64,000 bases of DNA from Asparagopsis taxiformis (Eukaryota > Rhodophyta > Florideophyceae > Bonnemaisoniales > Bonnemaisoniaceae). Positions 1-11,591 of the stretch are shown piece after piece. Both the position numbers and the translations under genes were made by a program. Positions within the stretch are counted from its first letter, which is position 1. Each line of letters starts with the position of its first letter. A model generated the notes under the pieces. The model did not search any database. It saw only the letters and a list, made by a program, of their open reading frames with translations, and was not told the DNA's origin. The stretch covers positions 1 through 64,000 of the forward strand of contig JALQPE010002153.1 in NCBI GenBank assembly GCA_030407315.1, in the 5' to 3' direction.

Positions 1-2
1 AT

Positions 3-116
3 TTGACTGAAGCATTCAGCGAACCGGAACACCGTAATACTAGGCTTTGGCTGGGGATAGAAGTGCAGGATGACAACGACATGGACCTATTTTCCGATAC
101 TGATAATCACAGATAG
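3..116 (+). CDS. C-terminal end of an unidentified ORF entering the window
   Basis: An open frame runs from the window edge to a TAG at 114-116 and encodes about 37 residues ending in an acidic tail (DDNDMDLFSDTDN). No family is recognised. The acidic, serine-containing tail resembles a normal protein C-terminus, but the length is far too short to be sure. The gene, if real, begins to the left of the window. Confidence 0.22.
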   Translation: MTEAFSEPEHRNTRLWLGIEVQDDNDMDLFSDTDNHR

Positions 117-352
117 ATATGAGACCGTTACTGCCAAAAATACCATACTGAAACATGTTCTCAACTCCATAGCGTACTGACGTATTATACAGAGAAACAT
201 GAACGGACGAAAATACGCCAATAAATACCTATGTCATGTTTCACCTCAACTTCACCTAGATATGTCATTGGGTAGAGTAGCATCCAGTACTTTGTTCTGT
301 AAAAGCTTCATCCCTCTTCTAGCACTACTGTATTGTCATATTGATACTCAAA

Positions 353-664
353 TCACAGTAGACCAAGAGGCTCTCTGTATAGAACTGTATTTCTCTCGCG
401 ATATTCTATAGCCTTCAAGTCAATTTTCATTGAGGTTAGTGACATGTGATGGGTCTCAGTTTCAGTCCATGAATAATCACAGCACATAAGTCGCTTCCAC
501 ATCTCACGCAAGAGCTCTCGAGAGGGATATACGTGGCGGTGTTCAGTTCCGAGTTCTGTCAATCTGCTCAATGAATAAAATATCATCACTACACGAGGAT
601 AGACATTCCAGCCACGAAGGAGATCAATTTTCTGTCTCTCTCCGTTTTCCGTCGACCAATACAT
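353..664 (-). CDS. hypothetical short ORF, about 103 aa
   Basis: An ATG-initiated minus-strand ORF with a balanced, protein-like composition (several W, Y, R and E residues, e.g. WSTENGERQKIDLLRGW near the start). I recognise no domain. It lies in otherwise non-coding, AT-leaning DNA and could be a random open frame or a remnant exon. Confidence 0.15.
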   Translation of the reverse strand: MYWSTENGERQKIDLLRGWNVYPRVVMIFYSLSRLTELGTEHRHVYPSRELLREMWKRLMCCDYSWTETETHHMSLTSMKIDLKAIEYRERNTVLYREPLGLL

Positions 665-679
665 AACGGAACCTTGCAA

Positions 680-1719
680 CCCTAAGTAGACGGATTACGC
701 TCATCTTTCACTACCTTTATTGAGCCATAGGTAAACATGCTTACAGAAGGACGTTCTCACAGGAGTATGATATTTCTATGTTTTGAGTAAGCTGTTTACG
801 AATACTCGTGTTAAAGTGCCTTCACGGATCCGTGTGTGCCTTGACATACGCTACTTCAACCAAAAATATATCCTGATGACGTGTTCAAGTCATCATGGCA
901 GAGGATATATCGAGTGTCTGGAGAATGAAACATGGAAACAACACTTTCATTCAAGTGCTTTGGAGCTATTGACATGCTGTCGGCAGAACATCTACTAGTT
1001 TGCATAGTACTCAATTTGAAATATTCATCATCAGAAGTCAAATAGAACTCTCTGATTAATCTTTCAATGAACGAATTACAGCTTAAAGACTGGATATTCG
1101 CTAGGGCCCGCAATTAACCATAGTGGGGGTATTCAAAACTTTTTGCCGTACCCGGCACTTGGAACTTACTGGTACCGGTAATTTATCTTTCTTTATCATA
1201 AACAAAGGTGTCATGACAACTAAAATGTTTGGACACGTACTGATAAAGATACTGCTTTCCCGCCTGCCTAAATGCAGCCCTTTTCTTCTTCGCCTATCAC
1301 CTATCAGAGTTTTTCCTATGCAGTGACAACTGAGTTTCCAGGCTCCAGACTCAGACTGACCTTGCTGACCTTCGATGCCGGATACAGTTATATTTTACGT
1401 CTGGAACACAAATTGAACTAGATCGGGGAGTAGCTCTCTGAAAGTTGAGATCGTCTACGACCCTTATACATTCTTCGAAGCATTGAATCCCGAAATATCC
1501 TCTAACATTGTTCCCAGGCCATTCTGGGAATGAAAATTCGGAATCCAAAATCAATCATACATCAAAACCTAGGGACGGATCTCAAATGAGAAAGGCTCAA
1601 CGGAACCCAATTGAAATGAGCTTCCATAAAAATCTCCGGAACAGCTACCCGGAGATCTTTCACAGATTCCCGAGCCTCAGAACCTTCTCATGAAGCCCCA
1701 ATGCTATCTACGCGCTTCG
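680..1719. other. no gene recognised
   Basis: Only short, unconvincing open frames on both strands. No repeat, tRNA or retroelement signature is visible by eye. Confidence 0.4.
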
Positions 1720-2751
1720 GTGATGTCATGGAGAAATCAATCAATACGTCTGTTGACCCATACTCTTGTGTACCCATGACTAAAATCAGACAAATATCCA
1801 AGTCTGGCGTCGAAAGTTTGAAAGCTGTTTTTTGAGGAGTGGATTCACTGCAGGCACAGATTCTGCTATCGTGATACCTCTCACGGGGGCTCATAGACAT
1901 CATCTCAGTGACCATTTCCGCAACAAAGGCTTATCAGCAGAAGAGGCTAGGGAAAAGATTTGATCAAGTTCCGAGTGGTACGGAGTAGTAGACGGTGGGC
2001 ACCGTCATGAAGCTATCCTGGAACTAATGAAACATGATGATGAGGACATCAAAAGTGAGTGGAAGAGCTTTCAATGTCCAGTCACGTTACTTGCGGCGGA
2101 TTTCCGCTTCAAACGTTGAAGCAAATAGCCAGGTGTCAAAATGCCAAACACTCCGAAGAATTCTTTATCGAACCAACGCTTTTCGACGTCTTTTCAGGTC
2201 TTCGAGAGGAGCATGACAGACTTAAACAGGAAAAGAATGTGAAAAAGGTCACATTTGCTGATGTTGCCGCAGCGTACGATGGTGCAAGACACGCTAAAGA
2301 GAGCACACTCAAGAAAATGACTGCGACAGCTGTTCGCCTCCCTAGAAAAGTAATTGAAACTCTTGGCTCAATAATCAACCAGGAACGTGTTGATCTAGCC
2401 TCTGCTCAGCTTTCTGGAAGAGATCAAGAATATTTCAATACTTCAGGAGGGTCCGTTCCAAGCAAGTTGGACTGCAGAGTTTTCAGGAAGTTCATCAATA
2501 TGTCTTCACTGAAGCAGTCCACATTGTTCATGAAGGGAGAAGGAGAAAATGGTGAACAGATTCAAGTCAATACTCTTTTCAGGGTACGGGAAATTTGTCA
2601 ATTAGAAGGCTACAAGCCTGTTTAGCACAGTACCGTTACAGAACAGTACAAGAAAGCTTCGAAGGCCTTTTCGGAAGCTCATAAGTTTGAGACCTTTATT
2701 GAAAGTCCGACGTGTTCTACTGACATGGAAGTCCGCCAAGGAAAACTTGCT
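1720..2751 (+). pseudogene. ParB/Srx-fold protein, copy 1 (DGGHR motif), disrupted
   Basis: Read across frames, this encodes a ParB-like domain. An N-terminal segment (VPMTKIRQISKSGVESLKAV, then LRSGFTAGTDSAIVIPLTG) leads to the hallmark VVDGGHRHEA at about 1985-2014, followed by FQCPVTLLAADF and a helical region to KPV at 2622. In this fold the DGxHR loop normally binds a nucleotide or phosphate. Damage seen: a shift in a T-run near 1830, an in-frame TGA near 1955, a shift near 2100, and in-frame TAGs at 2623 and near 2750. A GTGAGT at 2055 could be a genuine splice donor, so some damage may be introns. The order matches the second copy at 14.8-16.5 kb. A methyltransferase domain lies directly downstream, so this may be the front half of a ParB-methylase fusion. 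The family call is fairly secure; whether the gene is alive is not. Confidence 0.6.
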
Positions 2752-3362
2752 TAGATCGACTAGATTGGACAATGATGTGGAAGAGAATAGTGGAAACGAT
2801 AACGATATTTTGTCTTTCCTCTTCGATCTCTACCAGAAATTATATCCCACTCTAGCGCCAATGAAACAAGCCAAACATAACGCTCGTTTCCGCCTCAAAG
2901 TCAAACCACAAGTCCGCTACCGTCCAAAATTGATTGTGCTGATAATAACGGTCACGAAGAGGGTGGTGATGCTATGAAAAATGATTTCCAAAATCCATTT
3001 GGTAGCCTTGAGTTCATTGAAGCTGGCTCTCCCTGCAGCCCCCAGAATCATGATGAACACTCGAGGAAAGGATTACCAGACACAAAGGCCAATGTTCAAT
3101 CTGAAGGAAGAGAGGGAGGTTCCAAATCCATACTGGCAACTGATGCAGTTTTTGAATCTCTCGATATGCAAATAGGAGAAAATCATGAACCTGATTGTCC
3201 TGGTGATATATCCAAGTCCACTAGAAGAAATCATGAAAGCACAGAGAGATCGGAGCGTCTCCAAACAAAGCTTTCATATCATTTGGCAGATGGAAAAAAG
3301 ACGGCAATGTCCCACAGACCCCGACTATATGCCCAAATGAGATGCTAGGAGAGAAAAACATT
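2752..3362 (+). other. charged low-complexity linker between ParB-like and methylase segments
   Basis: Open frames change here between two phases (about 2752-2977, then 2920-3348). They encode polar, acidic text such as DNDVEENSGNDNDIL and DNNGHEEGGDAMKNDF without a recognisable fold. It has the character of an inter-domain linker. No clear start site or promoter for the downstream methylase is seen, which fits one long original protein. Confidence 0.3.
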
Positions 3363-4566
3363 TAATGCCATCAAATGATGAGGCAGGACTACGATAGAAG
3401 GATTTGCAAATCCGACGATGCTCTAGTGGATATGATCCTGACAGACCCGCCCTATGGTCTTGAGCCCAATGCATCGGGGACAGGACAGAACTATGCTGAC
3501 GAACTGGATGATAAGGAAGTCTCAGAGTTCTGCCAGTTTGCGCACAGAATTCTGAAGAGCGGCGGGTTTTTGTTCATCTTTTCATCGGTGCGCTTTCTGC
3601 AGAAATGGATAAGCTCATTGCGCGACTCAGGATTCCGTACAATGAGCCATATATACTGCATTACAAAATGCACTAACCGGATCCAATTCCACCGATTGTC
3701 GTCCTTTCCACAGAATCTTTGCGAATACGGTATCGTAGCTCGGAAAGGGGGCTCCCATCCACAAAGATTTGAGCCAGACTTTGAAAGTCCTTACCACAGT
3801 ATCGCTTGTAAGATCCCAAGACGCTTTTCAGCAATTACCAATGTTCCCATACCTCGAAACAAACTTAAGGTCCCCGACAAAAAGGTGGTCGTCAGACTTG
3901 AAGAAAAAATACAGACTTGGTAGTTGAGATGATGACTACTTTCTGTCCAGAAGGAGGGTCTCTGTTGGACGCTTACGCTGGAACACTGACTACAGCTTTG
4001 GCATGCCTAGAGACAGGACGTTCATGTATTAGCATTGAGAGAGATTCTGAGTGTTTCAGGTACAAACACGAGCGACTGCGACAAAGAATACTCACAATAG
4101 GTCAGAGCTCAAAGAGAAATAATTTGTACCCTCCTCAAGGATCCAGTGAGACTTCTCCGCCAGCGAAGAGGATTAAGAAGGACGAGTACACCAATGTCTC
4201 TTGTACAACCAAAACAACGTCTTCAACTGCTGCTTCTCTCCTTTCTCACCCCTCAACCAGAATGTTTCATGAGTCAGAGCTGTGGAAACATTTATCTCCG
4301 GGGCGCGATTTTAAGCTAATGGTAGATGGGGATATCGTCGGACTTTGTCAGCTAACTCCACCACCCCCAGGAGAGAAGTACCCAGTGCGCCGTTTTTTGC
4401 TTGGCACCAACCTGGCCGCTGTATCACCACCAGATCAGTGCCTCGTTGTGATCTACCGGACAAGAATCAAAAAGGAAAAACATCATTACCATATAAGTAC
4501 GAATGTGTTGGTTTGGACTCACTGCGTGTAAATCTCAAAGACTTGAAGGGATCTTTCTACGCATAG
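3363..4566 (+). pseudogene. beta-class DNA N4/N6 methyltransferase domain (DPPY first, SAM motif last), frameshifted
   Basis: The frame from 3375 encodes VDMILTDPPYG, the catalytic motif IV of amino-methyltransferases (DPPY at 3444-3455), then CQFAHRILKSGGFLFIF. After a phase change near 3905 (next to an A-run) the text continues VVEMMTTFCPEGGSLLDAYAGTLTTA, the SAM-binding motif I counterpart of DPFxGSGTT (3968-3990). The order IV, target region, I is that of the beta class (CcrM/PvuII-like), which is typically bacterial or phage and rare in eukaryotes. Here DPF.GSG has become DAYAGT, so the cofactor loop is unusual. A C-terminal extension (about 4260-4566) of unknown fold has another phase change near 4480. 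In bacteria such domains are often fused to ParB domains, matching the upstream neighbour. Methylation target and activity cannot be inferred. Confidence 0.6.
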
Positions 4567-5776
4567 GACGCAAAACAGATATGTGTAGATGAAGACCCTT
4601 CCGGAACTTCAGTACATGTCAAAGCAGTCGTATAAAGTTTCCATCGTCAATAAACATTTGAGAGAAAGATTTCCTCTATATGCATAGAGTCCAACTGCAG
4701 TACTAAGTAGTACCACTTTACTCGTTCCCACTCGAAATAAAGCAACAGAAAAATTCGACTAGTCCGTGTACGTGACCAGAAATATAGGCCTATTGTTGGT
4801 TCTGAGGATGTAAACGTTTGACATCATTACGCATGACCATTTCGGCGAAGGAGAAAAAGAATATCAATTCCACTAGAAGTGTAGGAATGAAAGCGATGCC
4901 ATTTGGTCCAACCAGGCTTCTGCATGAATATTTGGCGACGTTTGTGTCCTGAACATTATCTTCCCCTATGTTTTCGTTGCGCTTGAACTATAGTTCATTG
5001 GCTATAGCCAATTATCCAGTGACGATATTCTTCGCTACAGCAGGGTCTTCCAAATCATTCATTGCATGATCATATGATCGTTCTGCTTGTCGGACTGCGT
5101 GTGCATGTATGAACAAAATCCATAAATACGATCTGCAAACCCAGAGGTGGAAATGTGTGTGGAGTTGCGATAGATCATACTGCTATTATTGCTATTAGAA
5201 CATCACAGTGATATGCAAAATCTTTGCAGGCTGCTACGGTTTCCATTCTACAATGGAACTCAATTCACACTGCTGGTGAGACGACGGAAGAGTTTAGTCA
5301 CCATCGTTTCCAATGCTGTCTGGTTGCAATGTTACCACTATAGCTCTCCAGCAATCCTAGCCATATCTGTCGTTCCCGGGAATATGTGGAGGATAATAGT
5401 AGTAAACCTAGTAGATGTAATTCAAACCATTCTCGATGGAAGCATAGTTTGATAGAAACTCCTGACTGCAAACGTGAGGTAATAGCTATTGCTAGCCCTG
5501 TATGTGATATCCGTGAGGGTAATCAGCACTCCATGATTCATCTGTCCCAGCCGCATCTGTACAGTTATAAATCTGCGAGAGCGATCCCATGATTACTAAT
5601 ATAAGTCCATGAGGAACAAAGACTCCATTCTGCACCTTAGGGCTGGCGCATAGCCCGCGTAATATAAGTTGAAAGCACAATAGAGTTAGCTCAAAACACA
5701 AACATGAAAGCAACAGTGCTGCAGTACTTGAGAGTAGCATTCAAACCGTTTTGTTGATTCAAGCGGAAGTTCCGCC

Positions 5777-5801
5777 ATTCTCTCACAGCGTCTGAGAGAA
5801 T
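5777..5801. repeat. perfect 9-bp inverted repeat
   Basis: ATTCTCTCA and TGAGAGAAT separated by 7 bases. Just upstream is a smaller one, GCGGAA-G-TTCCGC. Function unknown; possibly a mobile-element remnant. Confidence 0.4.
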
Positions 5802-6325
5802 CTGTCTGGAACAGTGTTGGATCGAACGATCACAATGAGCGTCAGAATGGGATGCACGTGCACAAGCTATGTACGCGAGTCGCGTAGCTCACGTCGGACG
5901 TTCAGCGAACACACAATACGGCGATAATACCCAACAGAATTTTGACTAACTTTCTTTTCTGAATCAAAATTTTAAAAAATTGTATGCAATGTTCCATATG
6001 GCGCTTCAGCCGTAAATCACAATTACAAAAATATTATTTTAAAATCGTTTCAGAATATTTCCCAGATTAGGTTTGGACCGAAACCCGTTGGCGGCTGAGA
6101 AATCGCTCAACCCACGAGGTATCATGGGTTTCCAGGATGGTAACCACAGCCCGTGCCAGCAAATGACGAATTATTACTAAAAATTAATTTTAATCCTTCA
6201 ATTCAATATTGGAAAAGACCCACACTGGACACGTGCCACAAAACGATTCATATCTCACCAATCCAGTTCTCTACAACACATATTCTGCTATACTGTCATC
6301 TATACACCCCATGTCATGTGATACA

Positions 6326-6357
6326 CAAGCGTGACTTTCCCAAACGTGTCACGCTTG
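6326..6357. repeat. perfect 10-bp inverted repeat
   Basis: CAAGCGTGAC and GTCACGCTTG flank a 12-base loop. No associated gene. Function unknown. Confidence 0.4.
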
Positions 6358-7143
6358 AGTGCCACACACCCTTTGATCGATAGATCTATCATTCTCGCTT
6401 CACAATCGTTCTGATTCGAGGAAAGTAATATTCTGATTCGCCGGAAATGTGAGTTCACTGCATAGTCTTATTCACACAAATTGTTCTTATTTGACGCTTG
6501 GCATGCCAAGTAATGACTCAGCCTTTACTATCATGATTACATGATATGGTAATGTGATTGCGATCAGATTGTGATGAATACAGAGCCATCATTGGTAGAA
6601 AATGACAGAACCTTGTTCGACAAAGAAAGCTCATATAAGCCACATTTTTCAATCAGTTTTAGGCTCAATTATATTGGGAGAAAACGCGAGTTCATTTTGA
6701 GGGCTTCAGATTATTCATTGGTAGAAAGTTACTAAGACTCCTATTATGCTATGAGAGCCTTTAATAGAAACAAAGAAGAACATGAAATCATGTTTTTGTT
6801 CAGATTAGTAAATATCGTGGAGGCGTTTTTTCTTCGGAGCTATCAGTTAAGATCCTAGATTGCATCGCCTGCAGTCCTGGCTGAGTTGAATTTGGATGTC
6901 ATAAAATTCAAGAAACGCGGTATTCTGTACTTCACGTCAGTGATTCTACTAGTAGATTCTCCAACTCATCGAACTCTCTTCCCGGGATATCCGGGCCAGT
7001 CAAATTAACTTTGGAACGATACTTAAACTCCTTGTGAAACATGCCAACCCATCTACGAACATATCTATTCTAGTACTATCTTCCATAGAAAAAAGCTACT
7101 TATAACTTATGCATGCCGAAGGTGCAAATTTTTCCGGGTTGCG

Positions 7144-9411
7144 ATGAGTTTTTCAGCCGAAAGCTTCATGAGTGTGGAAGTAATATCAGATCAGTTTGAA
7201 GATATCATGGAGGAGTTAGAGAATGAGAGAACAATTGGTCGAAGAGCTACATGGTTTCGACAGGAACTTCTTCGATGTCCAGAAGATATAGCCCATTCAG
7301 AGTCGAGTTTTCTGTCAAGTGAAGAAGGGACGAGTTCCGTTGACACTATTGCAGAGTATACAGAAGAAAGAAGCGCATTTATTCAAAGATGGATGACTAA
7401 CAGAGCTCGAGCTCTGATGATCATTACTCCGAAGAGCAATACAGTACTGAAGATATGCGTGTTTTGCAAGAAGACAATTTATCGCGAAATGGATCTTCTC
7501 TTCTCTCAGATGAATCCAGAAGCGATGAGTGCTCTGATGTCTCCCTCGATTCAGATGATGAGTTGCGGAAGTTTGCAGAGCTTCTCAATGTCACTGAACG
7601 TGCAAAGATGTCCGAAGCGAACACAAAAGCACTATTGCGTACATCCTTTGTGAGTGCACGTATGTCATACAAATCTTTGGTTTCAAAACTAAGGAAAGCT
7701 GCCAACATACCTCGAAGATACTATCCAATGTGCCGAGATGGTCACATGGCCGCTACAGGAGAACTATCAGGCCTTGAGTTTTGTGCACTAGAGAGTTGTA
7801 GAAAGCCAATTGATCTAACTCATAGATTTTAGTTCTCGCTGGTATCAGACCAGCTGAAAGCCCTTTGTGGCGCAGAAGAATCCTTCAGAGAAATATTTGA
7901 AGGCTGCAAGAGAGCCAGGCAGTCTGTCTCACTCCCTCAGCGAGAGATATTCTTAGACTACTACGATGGAAATCTTTTCCGCAATCTACATGGAGAGAAG
8001 TCTTCGCAATGGAATGAAGAAAATGAAATTAATGTTTTTCTATCTTTCTCTTCTGACGGGTTCGAGCTGTTCCAAGGTCAAGGAACAGCGCACCAATCTT
8101 GGCCTTTGGCTTTCACCATTCTCAACTTCAATGTCCATCACAGATTCCAGGCCTCGAACTCCCTTCTATGTGCCTTTGTCCCAGGATCACACAGTTCTTT
8201 GCATTTTGACCCATTTCTCAATCCGATATTTCAAGATCTCAAGTCTCTAGAAAATCGTGTTTATACGGAATGTCACGATGGGAAAAGGAGACTTCTGAGA
8301 GCTTTCGTCTTATTCATCACTGCTGACTTCCTGGCTACCAGTAAAATATTAGGTTTTTCAGGTCATAATGCGAAGCTCTTCTGTCGACATTGTATGAAAG
8401 AAGCAAGGCATGACCCTGCATGTGGAGGAATTTGGGCTATTCCAGATGGAAATTCAGAATGGAAGATTAGTGTACTACGTGGAGCTTCTGATTCCCACTT
8501 CGATACATGGTTGCAAACGGAATGTCCAAGTCCTCGTACTAGCGATGAGACTAGAGATATATGGGATTCTCTTGAGCTCTACAGCTCCCGTTCTATTCGT
8601 AGTACGCCTTCTCAAGAAAGCATAACGTTCTCAACTGGTATCAAACGAAAACCAATAGCATCTATACTGGGTTTAGATTTCGTCAAATCTTTCCCATATG
8701 ATCCCATGCACCTCTGCCTTCTTGGATTCGTGAAACATACCGGTATGTAGGGCCCTACATCTGTGTCTTGGACTAGAACAAAGGTCTGTGAGACTGAAAG
8801 CAAACTACATCATGGACAATAATATTGTTGCTGAAATTGACACTTCACTGAAGAAAAGTGCATGCAGTGTTCCATCTTCCTGGGGGAGACCGCCGCTCTC
8901 CTTGGAGCTTATCAATAGGTACAAAGCAGAATATTATAAGATGTTTGGGTTGTACTATGCCCCTATCCTGTTCAGTGGCTCAAAGGTAGATTCAAGGCTG
9001 CTACGGCTGTGGTCAATGATTTCAAAGCTACTACACATTGTACTCGACGCTACACCTGATTTTGATGACATTGTGGAAATGAAAAAGTTGGTTGTCACTA
9101 TTCAAGTATTGTTCACAGATATATTTTACATCAATGAAGCCTATGGCTTCTGCTTTACACCTTCGACTCATGCTATTCTCCATTTACCGGACATGCTCAA
9201 TGACTGCGGTCCTTTGATTTGTGTTTCCCAGTTCTTGATGGAGAGAATTGTTGGAGAATTAGGCGGTCTGGTGGGGTCCAGGAGGCGACCAGACGCAAAT
9301 CTATTCCATAACACACACCTCCTTTTTGCTCTACGAGTGTAAGGGATCAGTCCTCTAGACTTCATGGTAAACACTAGATTCCTGTTCTTACAGGACCATA
9401 CCCGACCAACC
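7144..9411 (+). pseudogene. tnp2-family (CACTA/Plavaka-like) transposase, N-terminal and catalytic parts
   Basis: A cut-and-paste DNA transposase. An acidic N-terminus changes phase near 7400 and leads to a Cys-containing segment (YYPMCRDGHMAATG). After an in-frame TAG at 7830 comes the core: a catalytic-type Asp in FLSFSSDGFELF (about 8055), WPLAFTILNF, the Cys/His segment SGHNAKLFCRHCMKEA, then FPYDPMHLCLLGFVK (about 8690-8740). After a TAG at 8748 and a phase change the C-terminal half resumes (KAEYYKMFGLYYAPILFSG, then ILHLPDMLNDCGPL and QFLMERIVGELG), which is the usual tnp2 ending. A stop at 9340 is followed by further coding-like text to 9411, where an LTR-like insertion starts. Stops and shifts indicate a dead copy. 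Confidence 0.7.
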
Positions 9412-9461
9412 AACGAGATAATAACATTCCACAGAGACCAAAGCTCCTAACTACAAGGGAA

Positions 9462-9765
9462 GCTTACAGTAACCACTCCTACGAGGCTACTTACAGCTTT
9501 TCGTACACCTTACACCACCTAGGAGCCACTTGAGCAGGCTACTTACATGTTATGATACACTTACAGCACCTGTCATGTGACTGCCACGTTTACTTACAAG
9601 ATTACATAGCTTTTTCAGCCACTTTCGCCCCACTTACCGGGTTACTTACACCCATACGCCCGTATGACAGGTAGCTTACTACTGTAACTGACGGAAACCT
9701 CGTTTTTTCAATGAATCTTCAACTGTAAGCTTACATGTAAGAAATATAAGCTTACAATGTAAGTC
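9462..9765. repeat. cluster of CTTACA motifs next to the tnp2 gene
   Basis: About ten copies of CTTAC[AGTC], mostly CTTACA, lie on the plus strand (for example at 9463, 9490, 9509, 9542, 9560, 9593, 9644, 9730, 9748), with several inverted copies (TGTAAG) toward the right end at 9723-9765. Irregular 20-50 bp spacing of a short motif near one end of a transposase gene resembles sub-terminal transposase-binding repeats of CACTA-type elements. They could equally belong to the U3 of the adjoining LTR-like block. Confidence 0.5.
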
Positions 9766-9789
9766 GCACTGCGGGGGCCGGTCGCGCCC

Positions 9790-10124
9790 GGCTCCAGGTT
9801 TCCATGTGTCATGGGTTCCTCCCAACCTCTTCCACGTGTGACATTGCTGGATTCTCACACGTGGCCCCTCCGTGTCACACTCTCCTCATGACCGTTTCCA
9901 GATCCGCCACCACCAACAATATCTCCTATTCTCCTCTCCTATTGGTTGATCTCCCCATACCTGCTCCTCATAGCTCCTCGTAGTTACCCTTCATTTTACC
10001 CCTCCTAGAGCTACCTCCTAGTCTATATAAACTACCCTCCGCTCCCCACCTCAGGGATTCGGAGGCACCTTCGACCGGAACACCTTCTCCCAAGTTGTCC
10101 CTTAACCCCTACAACGAGTATTCA
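9790..10124 (+). mobile_element. LTR-like block (solo LTR or LTR remnant) inserted in the tnp2 gene
   Basis: The transposase reading is interrupted between about 9411 and 10127 by non-coding DNA with LTR-type architecture: a pyrimidine-rich promoter-like stretch, a TATA box at 10024, then GGATTCGGAGGCACCTTCG about 30 bp downstream. That segment resembles the corresponding part of the gypsy-2 LTR (GGATCGGAGGCATCATCG after its TATA box). The block ends near TATTCA followed by TGGCGGAATCG, which could be a primer site. Exact borders and a target duplication were not established. Confidence 0.35.
10024..10030 (+). promoter_or_regulatory. TATA box of the LTR-like block
   Basis: TATATAA sits about 30 bp upstream of the GGAGGCA segment shared with gypsy-2. 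The position fits a U3 promoter. Confidence 0.4.
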
Positions 10125-10126
10125 AT

Positions 10127-10771
10127 GGCGGAATCGAAGAAGGATTCAAGAGAGAAAAGAGTTCGAGGATGAAATTGGAACGGCCGACCTTTGATGAAAA
10201 CGATGATGCATTCTTGGACTCAGTACAACTGAGACTTTCCAGAGGTAAACCTGTTTCAGGGTCCAGCAGAATTACTGCCGCTACATCACATATTTCTTTG
10301 AACTTACCTCCCGGTTCAGTTGATGTTTCAGTCATCAAAATTCTCAAGCATGAGAGAATGAATATCATTTCCGGCGGTTCAGAAATCCCACTTGATGTTG
10401 AAACTATGGAACATTACAAAAAGCGTTTATCAAGGCAAAGTGATTCTTCCCGACAAATGTTTTGCGTTGCATGCAACTTTGTCGTTAGTGGGGAGGATTA
10501 CCGGATGGATGCCTTTCATAGCATCGTTGACCTATACTATGGGTACGTTGATGAGATATGGGAGGTTCAGTTTTCATATGTGGATTTTTATACGTCGGTT
10601 CGGAAACATGGATCTTCTACACTTGCACGAATATACTGGGAAACTGGTCTACTCTGCGATCATCGCAACGGGCTTCACTTTTCTAAAACATCGGTTGTAT
10701 CAATCGAGCAGTTGCTTTCATGGAAATCAATGAGAGGAGGTACTACATTGATCCTCACCACGAAATCTTAA
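10127..10771 (+). pseudogene. probable C-terminal fragment of the interrupted tnp2 transposase
   Basis: An ORF (ATG at 10169, open from about 10103) encodes about 200 residues without a catalytic motif. Its second half (YYGYVDEIWEVQFSYVDF, then ARIYWETGLL, ending VVSIEQLLSWKS) has the layout of the accessory C-terminus common in tnp2/Plavaka-like proteins, where a short beta-rich module follows the transposase core. Position and orientation fit a piece cut off by the LTR-like block upstream. It could instead be an independent gene driven by that LTR. The family call rests on context and layout only. Confidence 0.35.
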
Positions 10772-11591
10772 AGCTCTATGAGGCTGTTTAAACAAGCTTG
10801 TTTAAGCCTAGGCTTTCTAAGATATTAGGTATTAGGAAAACTAGCACATAAGCTGCAGCATAGTTAAGTGTGTGCCATTGAGTTATAATTATGTTGTATA
10901 GTTGATTATCCCGTTTCGATTTTTTCAATTTTCAGTGCGTATGTACTTGTACGTCATGTACATCTGTGTCACCATAAGACAATATGATGAACATCATCCC
11001 AATCGTTTCGAAAGCTACTTGAATTCACTGTTTCACGATTGAACCTCTCCAGCTATGGCATGAACACCTATTGAAGAACGTACTGTCTGTCGGGGAGTAT
11101 CACATTCACGACAAACAATGTAGTCATTGGATGCAATGCTGGACCTTCATCCTATACAAAATTCCGCTCCTACATTAAAAGATCCACCACTTTGCTGTTC
11201 TGCAAATATTTCAAACCCTACAGTCCCTGTTTTCATCATTAACAATTCCATCTCAGAATGAGTCCAACAGCTTCTGCTAGACTATTATATATTAAAAGTT
11301 GTGCAAGGTGACTAAAGTAGATTTAGTAATCTCATCTATTACATGTACACTTCTGAGATCAGGGCTATCAATTCCAGTAGAGATCGTACACGATCAAACC
11401 TGTTAACCATTAGCACGTTCATAGCTCTAAGTATCATTCTGAAGGTTTATTAAGCCATTGATACTAGCTTGAAGCCGATAGAGAGCCAAAAATGTGACAT
11501 AACGAGATAATTTTCCGACATTTTTACATCTCTGGAGTCCTGTGCTGTTGAACTCATGCAGTGAAATGACTTATAGTATGTATCACTCTAT
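10772..11591. other. intergenic, AT-rich
   Basis: No open frame that looks coding and no repeat recognised by eye. Confidence 0.4.

Larger units (their letters stand above)
4567..7143. other. long intergenic stretch
   Basis: No convincing coding region on either strand. AT-leaning, with two perfect inverted repeats listed separately (5777-5801 and 6326-6357). I looked for the second end of the tnp2 element here (CTTACA or TGTAAG repeats) and did not find it. Confidence 0.4.

Noticed and set aside
3363..4200. Restriction-modification system
   Set aside because: No endonuclease-like gene is seen nearby; a lone methylase-type domain next to a ParB-fold domain does not support that reading.
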